64,000 bases of DNA, taken from the NCBI RefSeq assembly GCF_006402735.1, contig NZ_CP017174.1, forward strand, positions 5,335,001 through 5,399,000, in the 5' to 3' direction. Origin of the DNA: Myxococcus xanthus. GTDB taxonomy: Bacteria; Myxococcota; Myxococcia; Myxococcales; Myxococcaceae. The position numbers and the translations under genes were made by a program. The notes under the pieces are model-generated. The model ran no database searches and was not told the origin of the DNA. It saw nothing but the letters and a program-made list of their open reading frames with translations. How positions within the stretch are numbered: the stretch's first letter is position 1; every line of letters begins with the position of its first letter. Shown in pieces: positions 1-11,561 of this stretch.

Positions 1-83
1 CTAGCGGGACGGCCACGCCCAGTGCCGGGGCCAAGAACCGTGTTAGCACGGGGTGTCGCCGCAAAGGCACGGAGGGACGTCCC

Positions 84-1415
84 ATGGCCGGTGGGCCCCC
101 ACGCGAACACGCCATATCGTTATATGGAGACGAACTGGAACCCGGAGCGCTGGTGGGCGACTGGGTCATCGAGTCACGCGTCCACGCGGGTGTGACCGCG
201 TGGCTCTATCGCGCGTCGCACCTGTCCACCCGGGCTCCCGCCGCGGTGAAGGTGGTCCGTGCCGAGTTCAACCACGTCACCAACGTGCTCCGCCGCTTCC
301 AGCAGGAAGCGGACACGCTCCGGGTGCTGCGCCATCCCCACATCGTGGAGGTGCTCGAGCATGGCGACCTTCGCGACGGACGCCCCTGGCTGGCCATGGA
401 ATGGCTGGAGGGCGAAAGCGTGGACCAGTGGCTCACGCGCCGAGGCCCCTTCTCCCTCGCGGAGACGCTGACGGTGATGGAGGAACTGGGCGCCGCGCTG
501 CACTTCGCCCATGGCCGCGGCATCCTGCACCGGGACCTCAAGGCCCAGAACGTGATGGTCATCCCCCGGGCGGAGGGCTTCACGGTGAAGCTGGTGGACT
601 TCGGCATCGCCCGCGTGGAGCCACCTGAAGGACTCTCCGGCCTGACGTCCGGCGGCGCCGTGCTCGGCACTCCCGTGTCCATGGCCCCCGAGCAGATTCG
701 CGGGCAGGCCATGGACGCACGCACCGACCTGTACGCGATGGGCGTGCTTCTCTACCAACTCCTCACCGGGAGCCTGCCTTTCGAGGGCACCAGCGTGGTG
801 GAGGTCGAGGAGCAGCACCTCCATGCGCCGCCGCCGCACCTGGATGAACGGGGGCACGCACCGCCAGCACTGGACGCCGTGGTCCAGCGGTGTCTCGCGA
901 AGGCCCCTGGGGACCGCTGGCCGGACGTGCCCGCCTTCCTCGATGCCTTGCGCGCGGCGCTGGCGCCCGCCCCGGATGAGACGTGGGCCGTGGCTGTCTA
1001 TGTGGACCTCCGCTTCCCGGTGGCCCTGGACGAGCACACCGACGCGGACCTGGATGCCAGGGACGCCGCGCTGGACGCGACGCTCACCGAACTGGAGACC
1101 CGTGGATGGGCGCTCGCCATGGAGAGTGGAAACGCCGTGCTCGCGTGGCGGTTGCTGCCTCCCGCGGCCGAGGCCCGTGTCCCCACACTGGTGGAAGCGC
1201 GCCATGTGGCGGACGCGCTGTTGCGGCAAGCGTGTGAGGCCGCGGGTGACAGCGTGGAAGTCCGCGTCTATGCACACGCAGCCTTGTGTGAGCTGAACAC
1301 GGACGCCCAGGGCCTTCCGAGGTTGGCGGGCGGTGAGTTGCTCCGCCTGGAGTCCTGGGCTTCGGGAGGTACCGCGGGCGAAATCCTACTGTCGGATGCA
1401 CTCGCCAGCCGCTGA
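84..1415 (+). CDS. Ser/Thr protein kinase with a C-terminal cyclase-like region
   Basis: This 443-residue protein is a eukaryotic-type Ser/Thr kinase that should phosphorylate protein partners in the cytoplasm. The kinase domain spans about residues 28-292. It has the ATP-anchoring Lys56 in AAVKVV, Glu75, the catalytic HRDLKAQN at 149-156, DFG at 172-174 and APE at 201-203. The glycine loop is poor (residues 32-38 read RVHAGVT), as in many myxobacterial kinases. There is no transmembrane segment. Residues 300-443 read like a degenerate nucleotide-cyclase homology fold, with a VYVDLR opening strand, a later SGNAVLAW and a closing GEILLS; this is inference. GGAGGG seven bases upstream supports the ATG. 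The gene converges on an FHA-sigma54 activator five bases away. Kinase identity is sure; the substrate is unknown. Confidence 0.93.
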   Translation: MAGGPPREHAISLYGDELEPGALVGDWVIESRVHAGVTAWLYRASHLSTRAPAAVKVVRAEFNHVTNVLRRFQQEADTLRVLRHPHIVEVLEHGDLRDGRPWLAMEWLEGESVDQWLTRRGPFSLAETLTVMEELGAALHFAHGRGILHRDLKAQNVMVIPRAEGFTVKLVDFGIARVEPPEGLSGLTSGGAVLGTPVSMAPEQIRGQAMDARTDLYAMGVLLYQLLTGSLPFEGTSVVEVEEQHLHAPPPHLDERGHAPPALDAVVQRCLAKAPGDRWPDVPAFLDALRAALAPAPDETWAVAVYVDLRFPVALDEHTDADLDARDAALDATLTELETRGWALAMESGNAVLAWRLLPPAAEARVPTLVEARHVADALLRQACEAAGDSVEVRVYAHAALCELNTDAQGLPRLAGGELLRLESWASGGTAGEILLSDALASR

Positions 1416-1420
1416 GCGAG

Positions 1421-2800
1421 CTACGTCCGCAGCCGGTGCCGGCGCAGCAGGCGGTACAGGTACACGCGGTCCATGTCCGCGGCGGTGGCGGCCTGCGACA
1501 CCTTGCCTCCGTGGAGCTTGAGGAGCGCATCCAGATACTCGCGCTCGAAGACCTCCAGCGCGCGGCGACGGGCCTCCGCGTAGGGCTGCTTCGGGTCCAC
1601 CAGGCTGCGCAGCACCGCTTGCGCGCTCACCTCGTCGGCGTCAGGCGGCATGGCGTCCTGGAAGACGAGGCAACGCTCCAGGTGGTTGCGCAGCTCGCGC
1701 ACGTTCCCCGGCCACGCGGCGTGCTGGAGCTGCGCGATGAACTCCGGAGTGCTCAGCGCCGCGAGCTGCTCGGAGCCGGCCCCGAAGGCCGTGAGGATTC
1801 GCTCCGCGATGAGGGGGATGTCCTCGGGCCGCTCCCGCAGCGCGGGGATGATGATGCGCACCACCGCGAGGCGGAAGAACAGGTCGGAGCGGAAGCGCGC
1901 CGCGTTCACCTCGGCGCGCAGGTCCCGGTGCGTCGCGGCGATGACGCGCACGTTGACGGGCTGGTACCCGTTGGCGCCCAGGCGGCGAATCTCCTTGTTC
2001 TCCAGGACGCGCAACAGCTTCGGCTGCAGCTCCGCGGGCAGCTCGCCAATCTCGTCCAGGAAGATGGTGCCGCCGTCCGCCTCCTCGAAGGCACCAATGC
2101 GGCGCTGGATGGCGCCGGTGAAGGAGCCCTTCTCGTGACCGAACAGCTCGCTCTCCAGCAGGTTGCCGGGAATGGCGCCGCAGTCCACGGTGAGGAAAGG
2201 CCCTGAGGCCCGGGCGCTGGCCTGGTGGATTGCGAAAGCCGCGCGGCTCTTGCCCGTGCCCGTCTCCCCCTCCAGCAACACCGTCGCGTCGCTCGCGGCG
2301 GCTCGCTCCATGAGGGCGAAACTGGCGCGCGTCACGGGCGACGAGCCCACCAGCTCACCGAACGTCGTGCGGTCGGAGATGAGCAGCCGGTTCGTCTCCG
2401 GGCTGAAGTCGAACCGGACGCTCACCCGGCCCAGGCGCAGGATGCTGCCGCCACGAAGGTACGCGTCGCGCACGTGGACGCCGTCGAGCACGGTGCCGTT
2501 TCGGCTGTCCAAATCCCGCAGGCGGGCACCCTCGTGGTCGACCTTCACCTCGCAGTGGAAGCGCGAGACGGTGGGCTCCTCGATGACGAAGTCGTTGAGC
2601 CCATGCGAACCGATGGAGAACGTGTCCGCGTTGCTGTCCTTGGACTGCCCAGGCTGCGGACCTTCGAGGACGGTGAATCGGAAGCGGCGAACAGCGCCCG
2701 AGCTCCCGGGCCTTCCTGTACCTGTGGGCCGCGTCTGCTGGACGGAATCAGGCCCTTCGGCTGGACGGCCCGCCCCCTGGGGTCGCTCGGTGTGACTCAT
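1421..2800 (-). CDS. FHA-domain sigma54-dependent transcriptional activator
   Basis: This 459-residue bacterial enhancer-binding protein should open sigma54-RNA polymerase promoters in response to a phosphothreonine signal. An N-terminal FHA domain (about 40-135) carries SRFH at 79-82 and NGT at 101-103, the phosphopeptide-binding signature. The AAA+ domain (about 148-375) has Walker A GETGTGKS at 178-185, the sigma54-contact loop GSFTGA at 225-230 (Ser replaces the usual Ala) and Walker B TIFLDE at 245-250. A Fis-type helix-turn-helix ends the protein at about 425-457. There is no receiver domain, so the FHA replaces two-component input. This architecture is expanded in myxobacteria. The convergent kinase 5 bp away could be its phosphorylating partner, but that is inference from proximity. 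Confidence 0.95.
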   Translation of the reverse strand: MSHTERPQGAGRPAEGPDSVQQTRPTGTGRPGSSGAVRRFRFTVLEGPQPGQSKDSNADTFSIGSHGLNDFVIEEPTVSRFHCEVKVDHEGARLRDLDSRNGTVLDGVHVRDAYLRGGSILRLGRVSVRFDFSPETNRLLISDRTTFGELVGSSPVTRASFALMERAAASDATVLLEGETGTGKSRAAFAIHQASARASGPFLTVDCGAIPGNLLESELFGHEKGSFTGAIQRRIGAFEEADGGTIFLDEIGELPAELQPKLLRVLENKEIRRLGANGYQPVNVRVIAATHRDLRAEVNAARFRSDLFFRLAVVRIIIPALRERPEDIPLIAERILTAFGAGSEQLAALSTPEFIAQLQHAAWPGNVRELRNHLERCLVFQDAMPPDADEVSAQAVLRSLVDPKQPYAEARRRALEVFEREYLDALLKLHGGKVSQAATAADMDRVYLYRLLRRHRLRT

Positions 2801-2857
2801 AAGGGATGGACGCTATCACCGTGGACGTCACGCCAGCGGGCCCCGTGGCCACTTGAC

Positions 2858-5176
2858 CTACCGGAGGCCCCATTCGACGACGAAGTCCGGCATGTCCTCC
2901 GCGCGGGACAGCCGGGCAAACGACTCCGGGCGTTCGTCCCCCGTCCACAGACCGACGAGGTCGCCCAACAGCCAGTGGGACAGTGAGCGCGCCACCCGCT
3001 GCACCCCGTCTCGCGGCACACCCGACAGCGAGCGCTGCGATTCCATCATCGCGCGCACCGTTCGCGACGGAACCACCCAGCACTCGGCCCGAGGAAACGG
3101 AGGCGCCAGGAACAGGCAGAACGCGGCATCGGTCCGCAGCAACTGCGCGTCCAGGTGCTCCCGGCCCAGCCGGAAGGCGGGCAGCCACTGACCTTCTCCG
3201 CGCTGTTCGAGCTTCACCACCTGCACGGACACCACGCGCCGCGTGCGCAGGAAGTCGCCCACCGCCACGTCGAGGACGAAAGCCACCTCCACCCCAGGTC
3301 GCGCGACGGCCAAAGGCGGAGGTACGGCGGCCGGAGCCGCCTCGCCGTCCACCGGCACGGGCACGGGCTCGGGCTCCGGTTCACGGCGCCGGACCGTCAT
3401 CGACAGCTCCCACGGCGAGGGCTGCCCCTGGGACATCAGCGCGGCGACGTCCGCCTTCACCCGCGCCAGCTCGGCGCGCAGCGCTTCGAGCAGGTCCGCC
3501 GCCAGCGTCTCGGTGTCCTCGCGGAAGCGCTCCGGATAGCGAGAAGAGAACTCCGCCTCCACTCGACCGAAAGCGCCCAGCAACAGCTCCTCCAGGTCCC
3601 GGTCACGCAGCCACGTCCGGCCGCCGAGCGGCACCGCGCGCGTCACATGCAGGTGCCGCAACGCCTCCGTCAACGTCGCGGGGCCCGAAGCCTGTGAAGG
3701 CTCCACGGGGGCGCCCGGCTTCCCCTTCGCCGACGAGCCCTGGAACCAGGACTGGAGCGTCCGGACGCGGAGGCGAACGCGTGACGACGGGTGCTCCTTC
3801 AGCCGCTTCACCTGTCTCCGGTCGGTCGCGGTGCGCACCAGCGCCAGCACCGTGAGCTCCGCCTCGGACGAAGCGGCATCCGGCGCGCACCAGAGGAAGA
3901 ACTCGATGGCCGCCTTGCGCAGCACGGGCTTGCGCCCCACGCGGTCGGCGACTTCCTGACGCCACGCCGCCAGCTCGTCCAGACCGGGCCGCACGGCACC
4001 GGGCATGAAGCGAGGCCACAGCTCGGCACATTCTTCCGCCAGCCAGTGGAGCTGGTCGAATCCCGGCGCCCCCGGCTTGAGCTTCGACAGCGCGCGCTTG
4101 CGGCGGTCGAAAGCATCTGGCGCGCCCTTGCGCACAGCGGCACGGAACAACCGCTCCTCCAGCCACAGCAGCGTGAGCACCAGACCCGGCTCGCCCTTGC
4201 GCAGCGTGGCCTGGCAGTGGTCGAGAACGAAGCGCACGGGGCCCAGGTCCGCCGAGGCCTCGAAGTCGCCGTGCACCAAAGCGCCCAGCGCCCCGCGCAG
4301 GCCGTCCACCGGCGGCGCATCGAAGCGCGCCAGCAGCTCGCACAGGTTCTCCACCACTTCGGGAGGACCGCCGACCTCCAGCGTGCGCGACAGCAGCAGC
4401 CCCGCCCGAGCGCACCAGTCCGGCTCCTTGCGTCCACCGGGGTAGCACGCCAGGAAGCCACTCATGCCGCTGCGGCCCTCCGGCGACGTCGCCAGCGAGA
4501 AGAGCCGCTCGGCCAGGACCTCCGAAGCTTCCCGCCACGGCAGCCGCGCGGCCCGTGTCCGGATGAACTCCGCCAACCGGTCGCGCCCGTCCGCCGCCGT
4601 CGCCGGCATCAGCGCGCGCAGTTGCTCCAGCAGCGCGACGGACTTCGCGCCGGTGCCCAACACCTGACGCAGGTCCACCTCCACTGCGCCGTGGAAGCGC
4701 AGGGCCCGGCCGTCGAAGGTGCACGGCGCGTCGCCGACGAGGGACTGGAGCGCGTCCGGGTGCCGCTTCAGGATGCGCGTCAGCACCGTGGTGACGGTGG
4801 CCTCCGTCTCACGCCGCACCCGCGCGGCCGTGTCCGCATCCCCCACCTCCAACAACGCAGCCAGCATCGTCTCCTGCCGCGCCATCAAGCGCGGCAGCAG
4901 GCCTCGAGGCGGCGCGGCGTAGGGCCACAGCAACTCACTGCACGAAGAGAGCAGGAACAACAGCTCGCCGAGGGTCCGCTCGCCCTCGTCCAGTCGGCTC
5001 CAGGCCGCCGCTTGCGCCAGGGTGCGCTCATCCAGCGAAGCGCCTCGCACCCAGGCCGCGAAGGACTCGCGCCACTGGGCCGACGCGGTCATGGCATCCG
5101 CCGCGGGCGTCCCCGTCACCGTCTCATAGAGGGACCGGAGCGACTCCGGCCAGCCGGTTTCATTGACGGGCTGCAT
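2858..5176 (-). CDS. Large protein of unknown function
   Basis: This 772-residue cytoplasmic protein is one I do not recognise. It has no signal peptide or membrane span. Residues 1-540 are rich in helices, Leu, Ala and Arg, with Trp-containing segments spaced like a helical-repeat scaffold. Residues about 600-625 form a Pro/Glu linker containing EPEPEPVPVPV. Residues 628-772 form a separate alpha/beta-looking module with strands VEVAFVLDV, VVSVQVVKLE, AFCLFLAPP and ECWVVP. Codon use matches the neighbours, so it looks like resident DNA. It lies 57 bp upstream of the FHA-sigma54 gene on the same strand and could be its operon partner. The module order is seen; any function would be guesswork. 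Confidence 0.75.
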   Translation of the reverse strand: MQPVNETGWPESLRSLYETVTGTPAADAMTASAQWRESFAAWVRGASLDERTLAQAAAWSRLDEGERTLGELLFLLSSCSELLWPYAAPPRGLLPRLMARQETMLAALLEVGDADTAARVRRETEATVTTVLTRILKRHPDALQSLVGDAPCTFDGRALRFHGAVEVDLRQVLGTGAKSVALLEQLRALMPATAADGRDRLAEFIRTRAARLPWREASEVLAERLFSLATSPEGRSGMSGFLACYPGGRKEPDWCARAGLLLSRTLEVGGPPEVVENLCELLARFDAPPVDGLRGALGALVHGDFEASADLGPVRFVLDHCQATLRKGEPGLVLTLLWLEERLFRAAVRKGAPDAFDRRKRALSKLKPGAPGFDQLHWLAEECAELWPRFMPGAVRPGLDELAAWRQEVADRVGRKPVLRKAAIEFFLWCAPDAASSEAELTVLALVRTATDRRQVKRLKEHPSSRVRLRVRTLQSWFQGSSAKGKPGAPVEPSQASGPATLTEALRHLHVTRAVPLGGRTWLRDRDLEELLLGAFGRVEAEFSSRYPERFREDTETLAADLLEALRAELARVKADVAALMSQGQPSPWELSMTVRRREPEPEPVPVPVDGEAAPAAVPPPLAVARPGVEVAFVLDVAVGDFLRTRRVVSVQVVKLEQRGEGQWLPAFRLGREHLDAQLLRTDAAFCLFLAPPFPRAECWVVPSRTVRAMMESQRSLSGVPRDGVQRVARSLSHWLLGDLVGLWTGDERPESFARLSRAEDMPDFVVEWGLR

Positions 5177-5191
5177 GCTCTCTCACGCACC

Positions 5192-7570
<2,379 letters not shown>

Positions 7571-7818
7571 GGCACTCCCTCCAGGCATCGCGCGGCCGGC
7601 TGGCTGGCTGGTCGCGGCAGGGGACTCTACCGCGCTCTGGCCGCGCGGGAACGCTCATGGAACGACTGGCGCCTCCCCCGGCATACGGCGGCCACTCCAG
7701 GGCCCCCATGCCCGGCCGAGCCCCTGGCGGGGCCTGCCTGCATTGCCAGCAGCGCTCGCGGTCCAGAACGTCAGGAGACAGGCCCTGGGCGAACGCTTAA
7801 CGAGAGGAGGCCATCCAG

Positions 7819-9036
7819 ATGAACGGCAGGCGCGATGACGACCGGCGATGGGGAGACAGGGAGCGGGAGCAGCGGCCCTCGAGGGGCTGGGAGGACGAAC
7901 ACACCCATCCGAGGGACACCTGGGCCCGCGCCCCGGCCAGGGATGATGAGCACGGCTACGAGCGCGGGTCCGAACGCAGGGGCGACTTCGAGCGGGACGA
8001 CGCCGGCGCCGAGCGACGACGGGGCGATCCGCACCGGGGCCACCACCGCCGAGGCGGTTGGGCCTCCGAGGATGATGCGTTTCCACGCTCCTTCGACAGC
8101 GAGCGGCACTTCCGGGACGCGGCGAGGGACCGGGACACACGCGACTACCAACAAGACGTGGACTTCGGACGCGCCGCGCGCGCCCTGGACCAGGGCCGGG
8201 AGTATGGCCGCGACTTCGACCTGGACCGGGAGCTGGACCGCCGCGCCCGGAACTTCGACCCGGAGCGCATCGCCAGACGGCCCGGCTACAGCCCGAGCGG
8301 CACGTTCCGCGAAGTCGAGGAAGACTGGCGCCTGGAGCCTCCCTACCTCGGCGTCCTGGAGGACGTGGGGACGGAGGTAGGACGCCGGGGCGGACACGAG
8401 AGGCCAGAGCGCCGGGGGCACGGCGGAAGGCACCATGGCCACCGAGGCGCCGACGACGCCCACGAGCGCCGACGACGGGAAGCGGGCGGCATGGACCGGG
8501 GCCGGCCCTGGCGCGCCGCCGGACGCATGGCCGAAACGGATGTCCGCTACGGGGGCACACAGCCCGCGGGCCACGGCCCTGGTGTGGAGAACATGGCGCC
8601 ACCGTGGGATGGGTACGCCACCAGTCCGTCACGGCCGGACGACCACGATCTGGGGCAAGGTGGCTTCTCGGGTGGGCGCTACCGGCCCGAAGGCCCTGTG
8701 AGGGCGCCACCCCGGGGACGCGCGCCGCGAGGCTACCGGCGCTCCAGCGAGCGAATCCTGTCGGACCTCTGCGACCGGCTGATGCAAAGCTGGGTGGACG
8801 CCGAGGACGTGGACATCCGCGTGCGGGACGGCGTGGTGCTGCTGGCCGGCGTGGTGCGCAGCCAGGATGAACGACACGCGACGGAAGCGCTCGCCCGGGA
8901 CGTGCTGGGGGTGAAGGAGGTCATCAACGACATTCGCATCGACCGCGAGGACGGCGTCGTGGACCGGCCCGCGTCACGCAGCCCCGTCCAGACTCCGGGT
9001 ATGGACGCCTCCGACGACGACACGCTGCATTCGTGA
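7819..9036 (+). CDS. BON-domain protein with a long charged disordered N-terminus
   Basis: This 405-residue protein has a C-terminal BON domain at about residues 305-375. That domain contains DLCDRLMQSWVDAEDVDIRV, then GVVLLAGVVRSQDERHATEALA, then GVKEVINDI. BON folds bind phospholipid or other ligands, often at the cell envelope. The first 300 residues are almost all Arg, Asp, Glu, Gly and His and include several RD, RE and ER dipeptide runs, so they should be disordered. No signal peptide is visible. AGGAGG lies seven bases before the ATG. The gene is divergent from the molybdopterin oxidoreductase and stands 108 bp before hutU. Similar Arg/Asp-rich BON proteins occur in other myxobacteria. 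The role is unknown; an envelope or osmotic-stress function is only a guess from the domain. Confidence 0.8.
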   Translation: MNGRRDDDRRWGDREREQRPSRGWEDEHTHPRDTWARAPARDDEHGYERGSERRGDFERDDAGAERRRGDPHRGHHRRGGWASEDDAFPRSFDSERHFRDAARDRDTRDYQQDVDFGRAARALDQGREYGRDFDLDRELDRRARNFDPERIARRPGYSPSGTFREVEEDWRLEPPYLGVLEDVGTEVGRRGGHERPERRGHGGRHHGHRGADDAHERRRREAGGMDRGRPWRAAGRMAETDVRYGGTQPAGHGPGVENMAPPWDGYATSPSRPDDHDLGQGGFSGGRYRPEGPVRAPPRGRAPRGYRRSSERILSDLCDRLMQSWVDAEDVDIRVRDGVVLLAGVVRSQDERHATEALARDVLGVKEVINDIRIDREDGVVDRPASRSPVQTPGMDASDDDTLHS

Positions 9037-9144
9037 CGCGGCAGACGCGACGCGGCGCGACGCGGACATCGCGGTGGCCCGGAAGCACGCTGGTTCAGGT
9101 AGTGTGCCGGGCCTTTCCGTCCGCCACACTCTAGGAGTCCGTTC

Positions 9145-10800
9145 ATGTCCCGCGTCATCCGCGCCCCCCACGGTTCCACCCTGTCCTGCAAGGGCTGGGT
9201 CCAGGAGGCCGCGCTCCGGATGTTGATGAACAACCTCGACCCGGACGTCGCCGAGCGCCCCGAGGACCTCGTCGTCTACGGCGGCACCGGCAAGGCCGCC
9301 CGCGACTGGCCCTCCTTCGACCGCATCGTGTCGAGCCTCCAGAACCTGGGCGACGATGAGACCCTGCTCGTCCAGTCCGGCAAGCCCGTGGGCATCTTCC
9401 GCACGCACCCGGACGCGCCGCGAGTGCTCATCGCCAACTCCAACCTCGTGGGCCGCTGGGCCAACTGGGAGCACTTCCACGAGTTGGAGAAGAAGGGCCT
9501 GATGATGTACGGCCAGATGACCGCGGGCTCGTGGATCTACATCGGCACGCAGGGCATCCTCCAGGGCACCTACGAGACCTTCGCCGCCGCCGGCCGCTTC
9601 CACTTCGGCACCGACGACCTGGCGGGCCGCCTCATCCTCTCCGGCGGTCTGGGTGGCATGGGTGGCGCGCAGCCGCTGGCCGCCACCATGAACAACGCGG
9701 TATTCCTCGGCGTGGAGATCGACCCCACTCGCGCTCGCCGCCGCGTGGAGACGCGCTACCTGGACGTCGTCGCCAAGGACCTGGATGAAGCGCTAGCCCT
9801 GGTAAAGGACGCCCAGGAGAAGCGCGTGGGCCGCTCCATCGCCGTCATCGGCAACGCGGCGTCGGTGTTCCGCGAGCTGTACCGCCGCGGCATCAAGCCG
9901 GACCTCGTCACGGACCAGACGAGCGCCCATGACCCGCTCAACGGCTACATCCCCACGGACCTGTCGCTGGAGGCCGCCGCCGAGCTGCGCCAGCGGGATC
10001 CGGAGACGTACGTCCGCCGCGCGCGCGAGTCGATGATGATGCACGTGCAGGCGATGAACGACTTCCAGAAGGCCGGCAGCCACGTCTTCGACTACGGCAA
10101 CAACCTGCGCGGCCAGGCGGAGCTGGGCGGCATGGAGAACGCCTTCGAGTTCCCCGGCTTCGTCCCCGCCTACATCCGTCCCCTCTTCTGCGAGGGCATG
10201 GGGCCCTTCCGCTGGGTGGCGCTCTCCGGCGACCCGGAGGACATCCGCGTCACCGACCGCGTGGTGCGCGAGCTGTTCCCCCAGAAGGCCTCGCTCCAGC
10301 GCTGGCTGAACATGGCCGAGGAGCGCGTGGCGTTCCAGGGCCTGCCCTCGCGCATCTGCTGGCTGGGGTATGGCGAGCGCGCCAAGGCGGGCCTCGCGTT
10401 CAACGAACTGGTGCGCAAGGGCGAGGTGAAGGCGCCCATCGTCATCGGCCGGGACCACCTGGACTGTGGCTCGGTGGCGTCGCCCAACCGCGAGACGGAG
10501 GCGATGAAGGACGGCACGGACGCGGTGGCGGACTGGCCCATCCTCAACGCGCTGGTGAACGCGGTGAACGGCGCCTCATGGGTGTCCTTCCACCACGGCG
10601 GCGGCGTGGGCATGGGCTACTCGCTGCACGCCGGTCAGGTCATCGTCGCGGACGGGACGGCGGAGGCCGCGCGCCGCATCGAGCGCGTGCTCACCAGCGA
10701 CCCCGGCATGGGCGTGCTGCGCCACGCGGACGCGGGCTACCCGGAGGCCATCGAGGTGGCGAAAGAGCGCGGCGTGAAGATTCCCGGCATCACCACCTGA
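9145..10800 (+). CDS. hutU: Urocanate hydratase
   Basis: HutU converts urocanate to 4-imidazolone-5-propionate with tightly bound NAD+, the second step of histidine degradation, in the cytoplasm. The 551 residues match the usual 550-560. Characteristic stretches are [20 protein letters not shown] near the start, [12 protein letters not shown], the NAD-binding [44 protein letters not shown] and, near the C-terminus, [26 protein letters not shown] precedes the ATG by seven bases. It is followed after about 20 bases by a lipoprotein gene and then by hutI, so the three probably form one transcript. hutH, needed for the first step, is not in the window. The assignment is secure. Confidence 0.98.
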   Translation: MSRVIRAPHGSTLSCKGWVQEAALRMLMNNLDPDVAERPEDLVVYGGTGKAARDWPSFDRIVSSLQNLGDDETLLVQSGKPVGIFRTHPDAPRVLIANSNLVGRWANWEHFHELEKKGLMMYGQMTAGSWIYIGTQGILQGTYETFAAAGRFHFGTDDLAGRLILSGGLGGMGGAQPLAATMNNAVFLGVEIDPTRARRRVETRYLDVVAKDLDEALALVKDAQEKRVGRSIAVIGNAASVFRELYRRGIKPDLVTDQTSAHDPLNGYIPTDLSLEAAAELRQRDPETYVRRARESMMMHVQAMNDFQKAGSHVFDYGNNLRGQAELGGMENAFEFPGFVPAYIRPLFCEGMGPFRWVALSGDPEDIRVTDRVVRELFPQKASLQRWLNMAEERVAFQGLPSRICWLGYGERAKAGLAFNELVRKGEVKAPIVIGRDHLDCGSVASPNRETEAMKDGTDAVADWPILNALVNAVNGASWVSFHHGGGVGMGYSLHAGQVIVADGTAEAARRIERVLTSDPGMGVLRHADAGYPEAIEVAKERGVKIPGITT

Positions 10801-10820
10801 AGATGAAGCAGGAGGCCGCA

Positions 10821-11558
10821 GTGAAGCGCTTGTGCGCGGCAGGGGTCGGACTGTGGGGCGCCGCCGTCGTGGGACTGACGGGGTGCGCCCCCACGGCGAT
10901 GGGCCCCATGGTGATGCGGATGGGGCCCGGGGCGCCGGACCGCAACGTCATGCAGGTCGGCATGCGCTCCGGCCCCCGGCTGAGCGCGCCCATCGCGGGG
11001 ACGCAGGCCGGCGTCGGAACGGGAAACAGCTTTCGGGGAAACGAGTCGAGCTTCTCCACGCAGCAGTGGGGCGTGGCGTTCGACGCGGCCCTGACGGTGC
11101 CCCTGTCCGAGCGGCTGCACCTGCACACCGGACTTCAGGGCGAGTTCCTCCTGCCCATCCCGCTGCCCGGGTACGGGCTGTACGCCGGGGCCTCGTACTA
11201 CGTGGGCTCGGAGCAGCTGGGCCTGGCCCCGGCGTTGTCGCTGCGAGGCGCCTCTGATTTCGGGCTAGGCACCCCGCGCGGCGGGCCGGGCAGCATCTTC
11301 GGCGCGGAGGTGTCGTGCGCGCTCACGATGCAGCCGGAGAAGAACGTGTCCATTGGCCTGGTGCCCTTCGCGTCGTGGCACACGGTGGCGTCGCACGGGC
11401 GCAACGAACAAGCGTTGTATTACGGCGGCGTGGTGGCGGCGCGCGTCTCCTGGGGCGGAATGAACGACTTCGAGCTGTCGGGCGGGTTTGGCCGCGCGAA
11501 GGTTGGCAAGGGTGTGAGCTGGAACGTGCCCATCATGGGCGCACGCGGAGGACGTTGA
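10821..11558 (+). CDS. Predicted lipoprotein between hutU and hutI
   Basis: This protein has about 245 residues and an unknown function. The N-terminus is a lipoprotein signal: MKRL, a hydrophobic stretch, then the lipobox GLTGC with Cys22. The mature part alternates short hydrophobic and polar segments with many Gly and aromatic residues (for example LHTGLQGEFLLPIPLPGYG, AGASYYVG), resembling a small outer-membrane beta-barrel or barrel-like lipoprotein. The GTG at 10821 has AGGAGG five bases upstream. An ATG at 10803 is also in frame but would put the signal sequence off the N-terminus. It sits inside the hut cluster, 20 bp after hutU and 3 bp before hutI, so it is co-transcribed and may serve substrate entry; that link is positional inference. 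Confidence 0.8.
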   Translation: MKRLCAAGVGLWGAAVVGLTGCAPTAMGPMVMRMGPGAPDRNVMQVGMRSGPRLSAPIAGTQAGVGTGNSFRGNESSFSTQQWGVAFDAALTVPLSERLHLHTGLQGEFLLPIPLPGYGLYAGASYYVGSEQLGLAPALSLRGASDFGLGTPRGGPGSIFGAEVSCALTMQPEKNVSIGLVPFASWHTVASHGRNEQALYYGGVVAARVSWGGMNDFELSGGFGRAKVGKGVSWNVPIMGARGGR

Positions 11559-11561
11559 GAC

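Noticed and set aside
1-83. Partial gene at the left edge
   Set aside because: No frame with codon bias or homology enters from the left edge; only the kinase's upstream region is seen.
4100-5176. Long opposite-strand frame overlapping the 772-residue gene and ydeP-like gene
   Set aside because: It shows the Arg/His/Gln-rich composition of shadow frames in GC-rich DNA and no domain; the minus-strand genes have ribosome sites and family matches.
4719-5176. Nuclease (PD-D/EXK) in the C-terminus of the 772-residue protein
   Set aside because: The VLD and VQVVK segments look similar, but the Gln and Lys are spaced Q-x-x-K rather than Q-x-K, so the motif does not fit.
9036-9066. GCGACGCGG direct repeats upstream of hutU
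   Set aside because: Two short GC-rich copies near the end of the preceding gene; expected by chance at this base composition.
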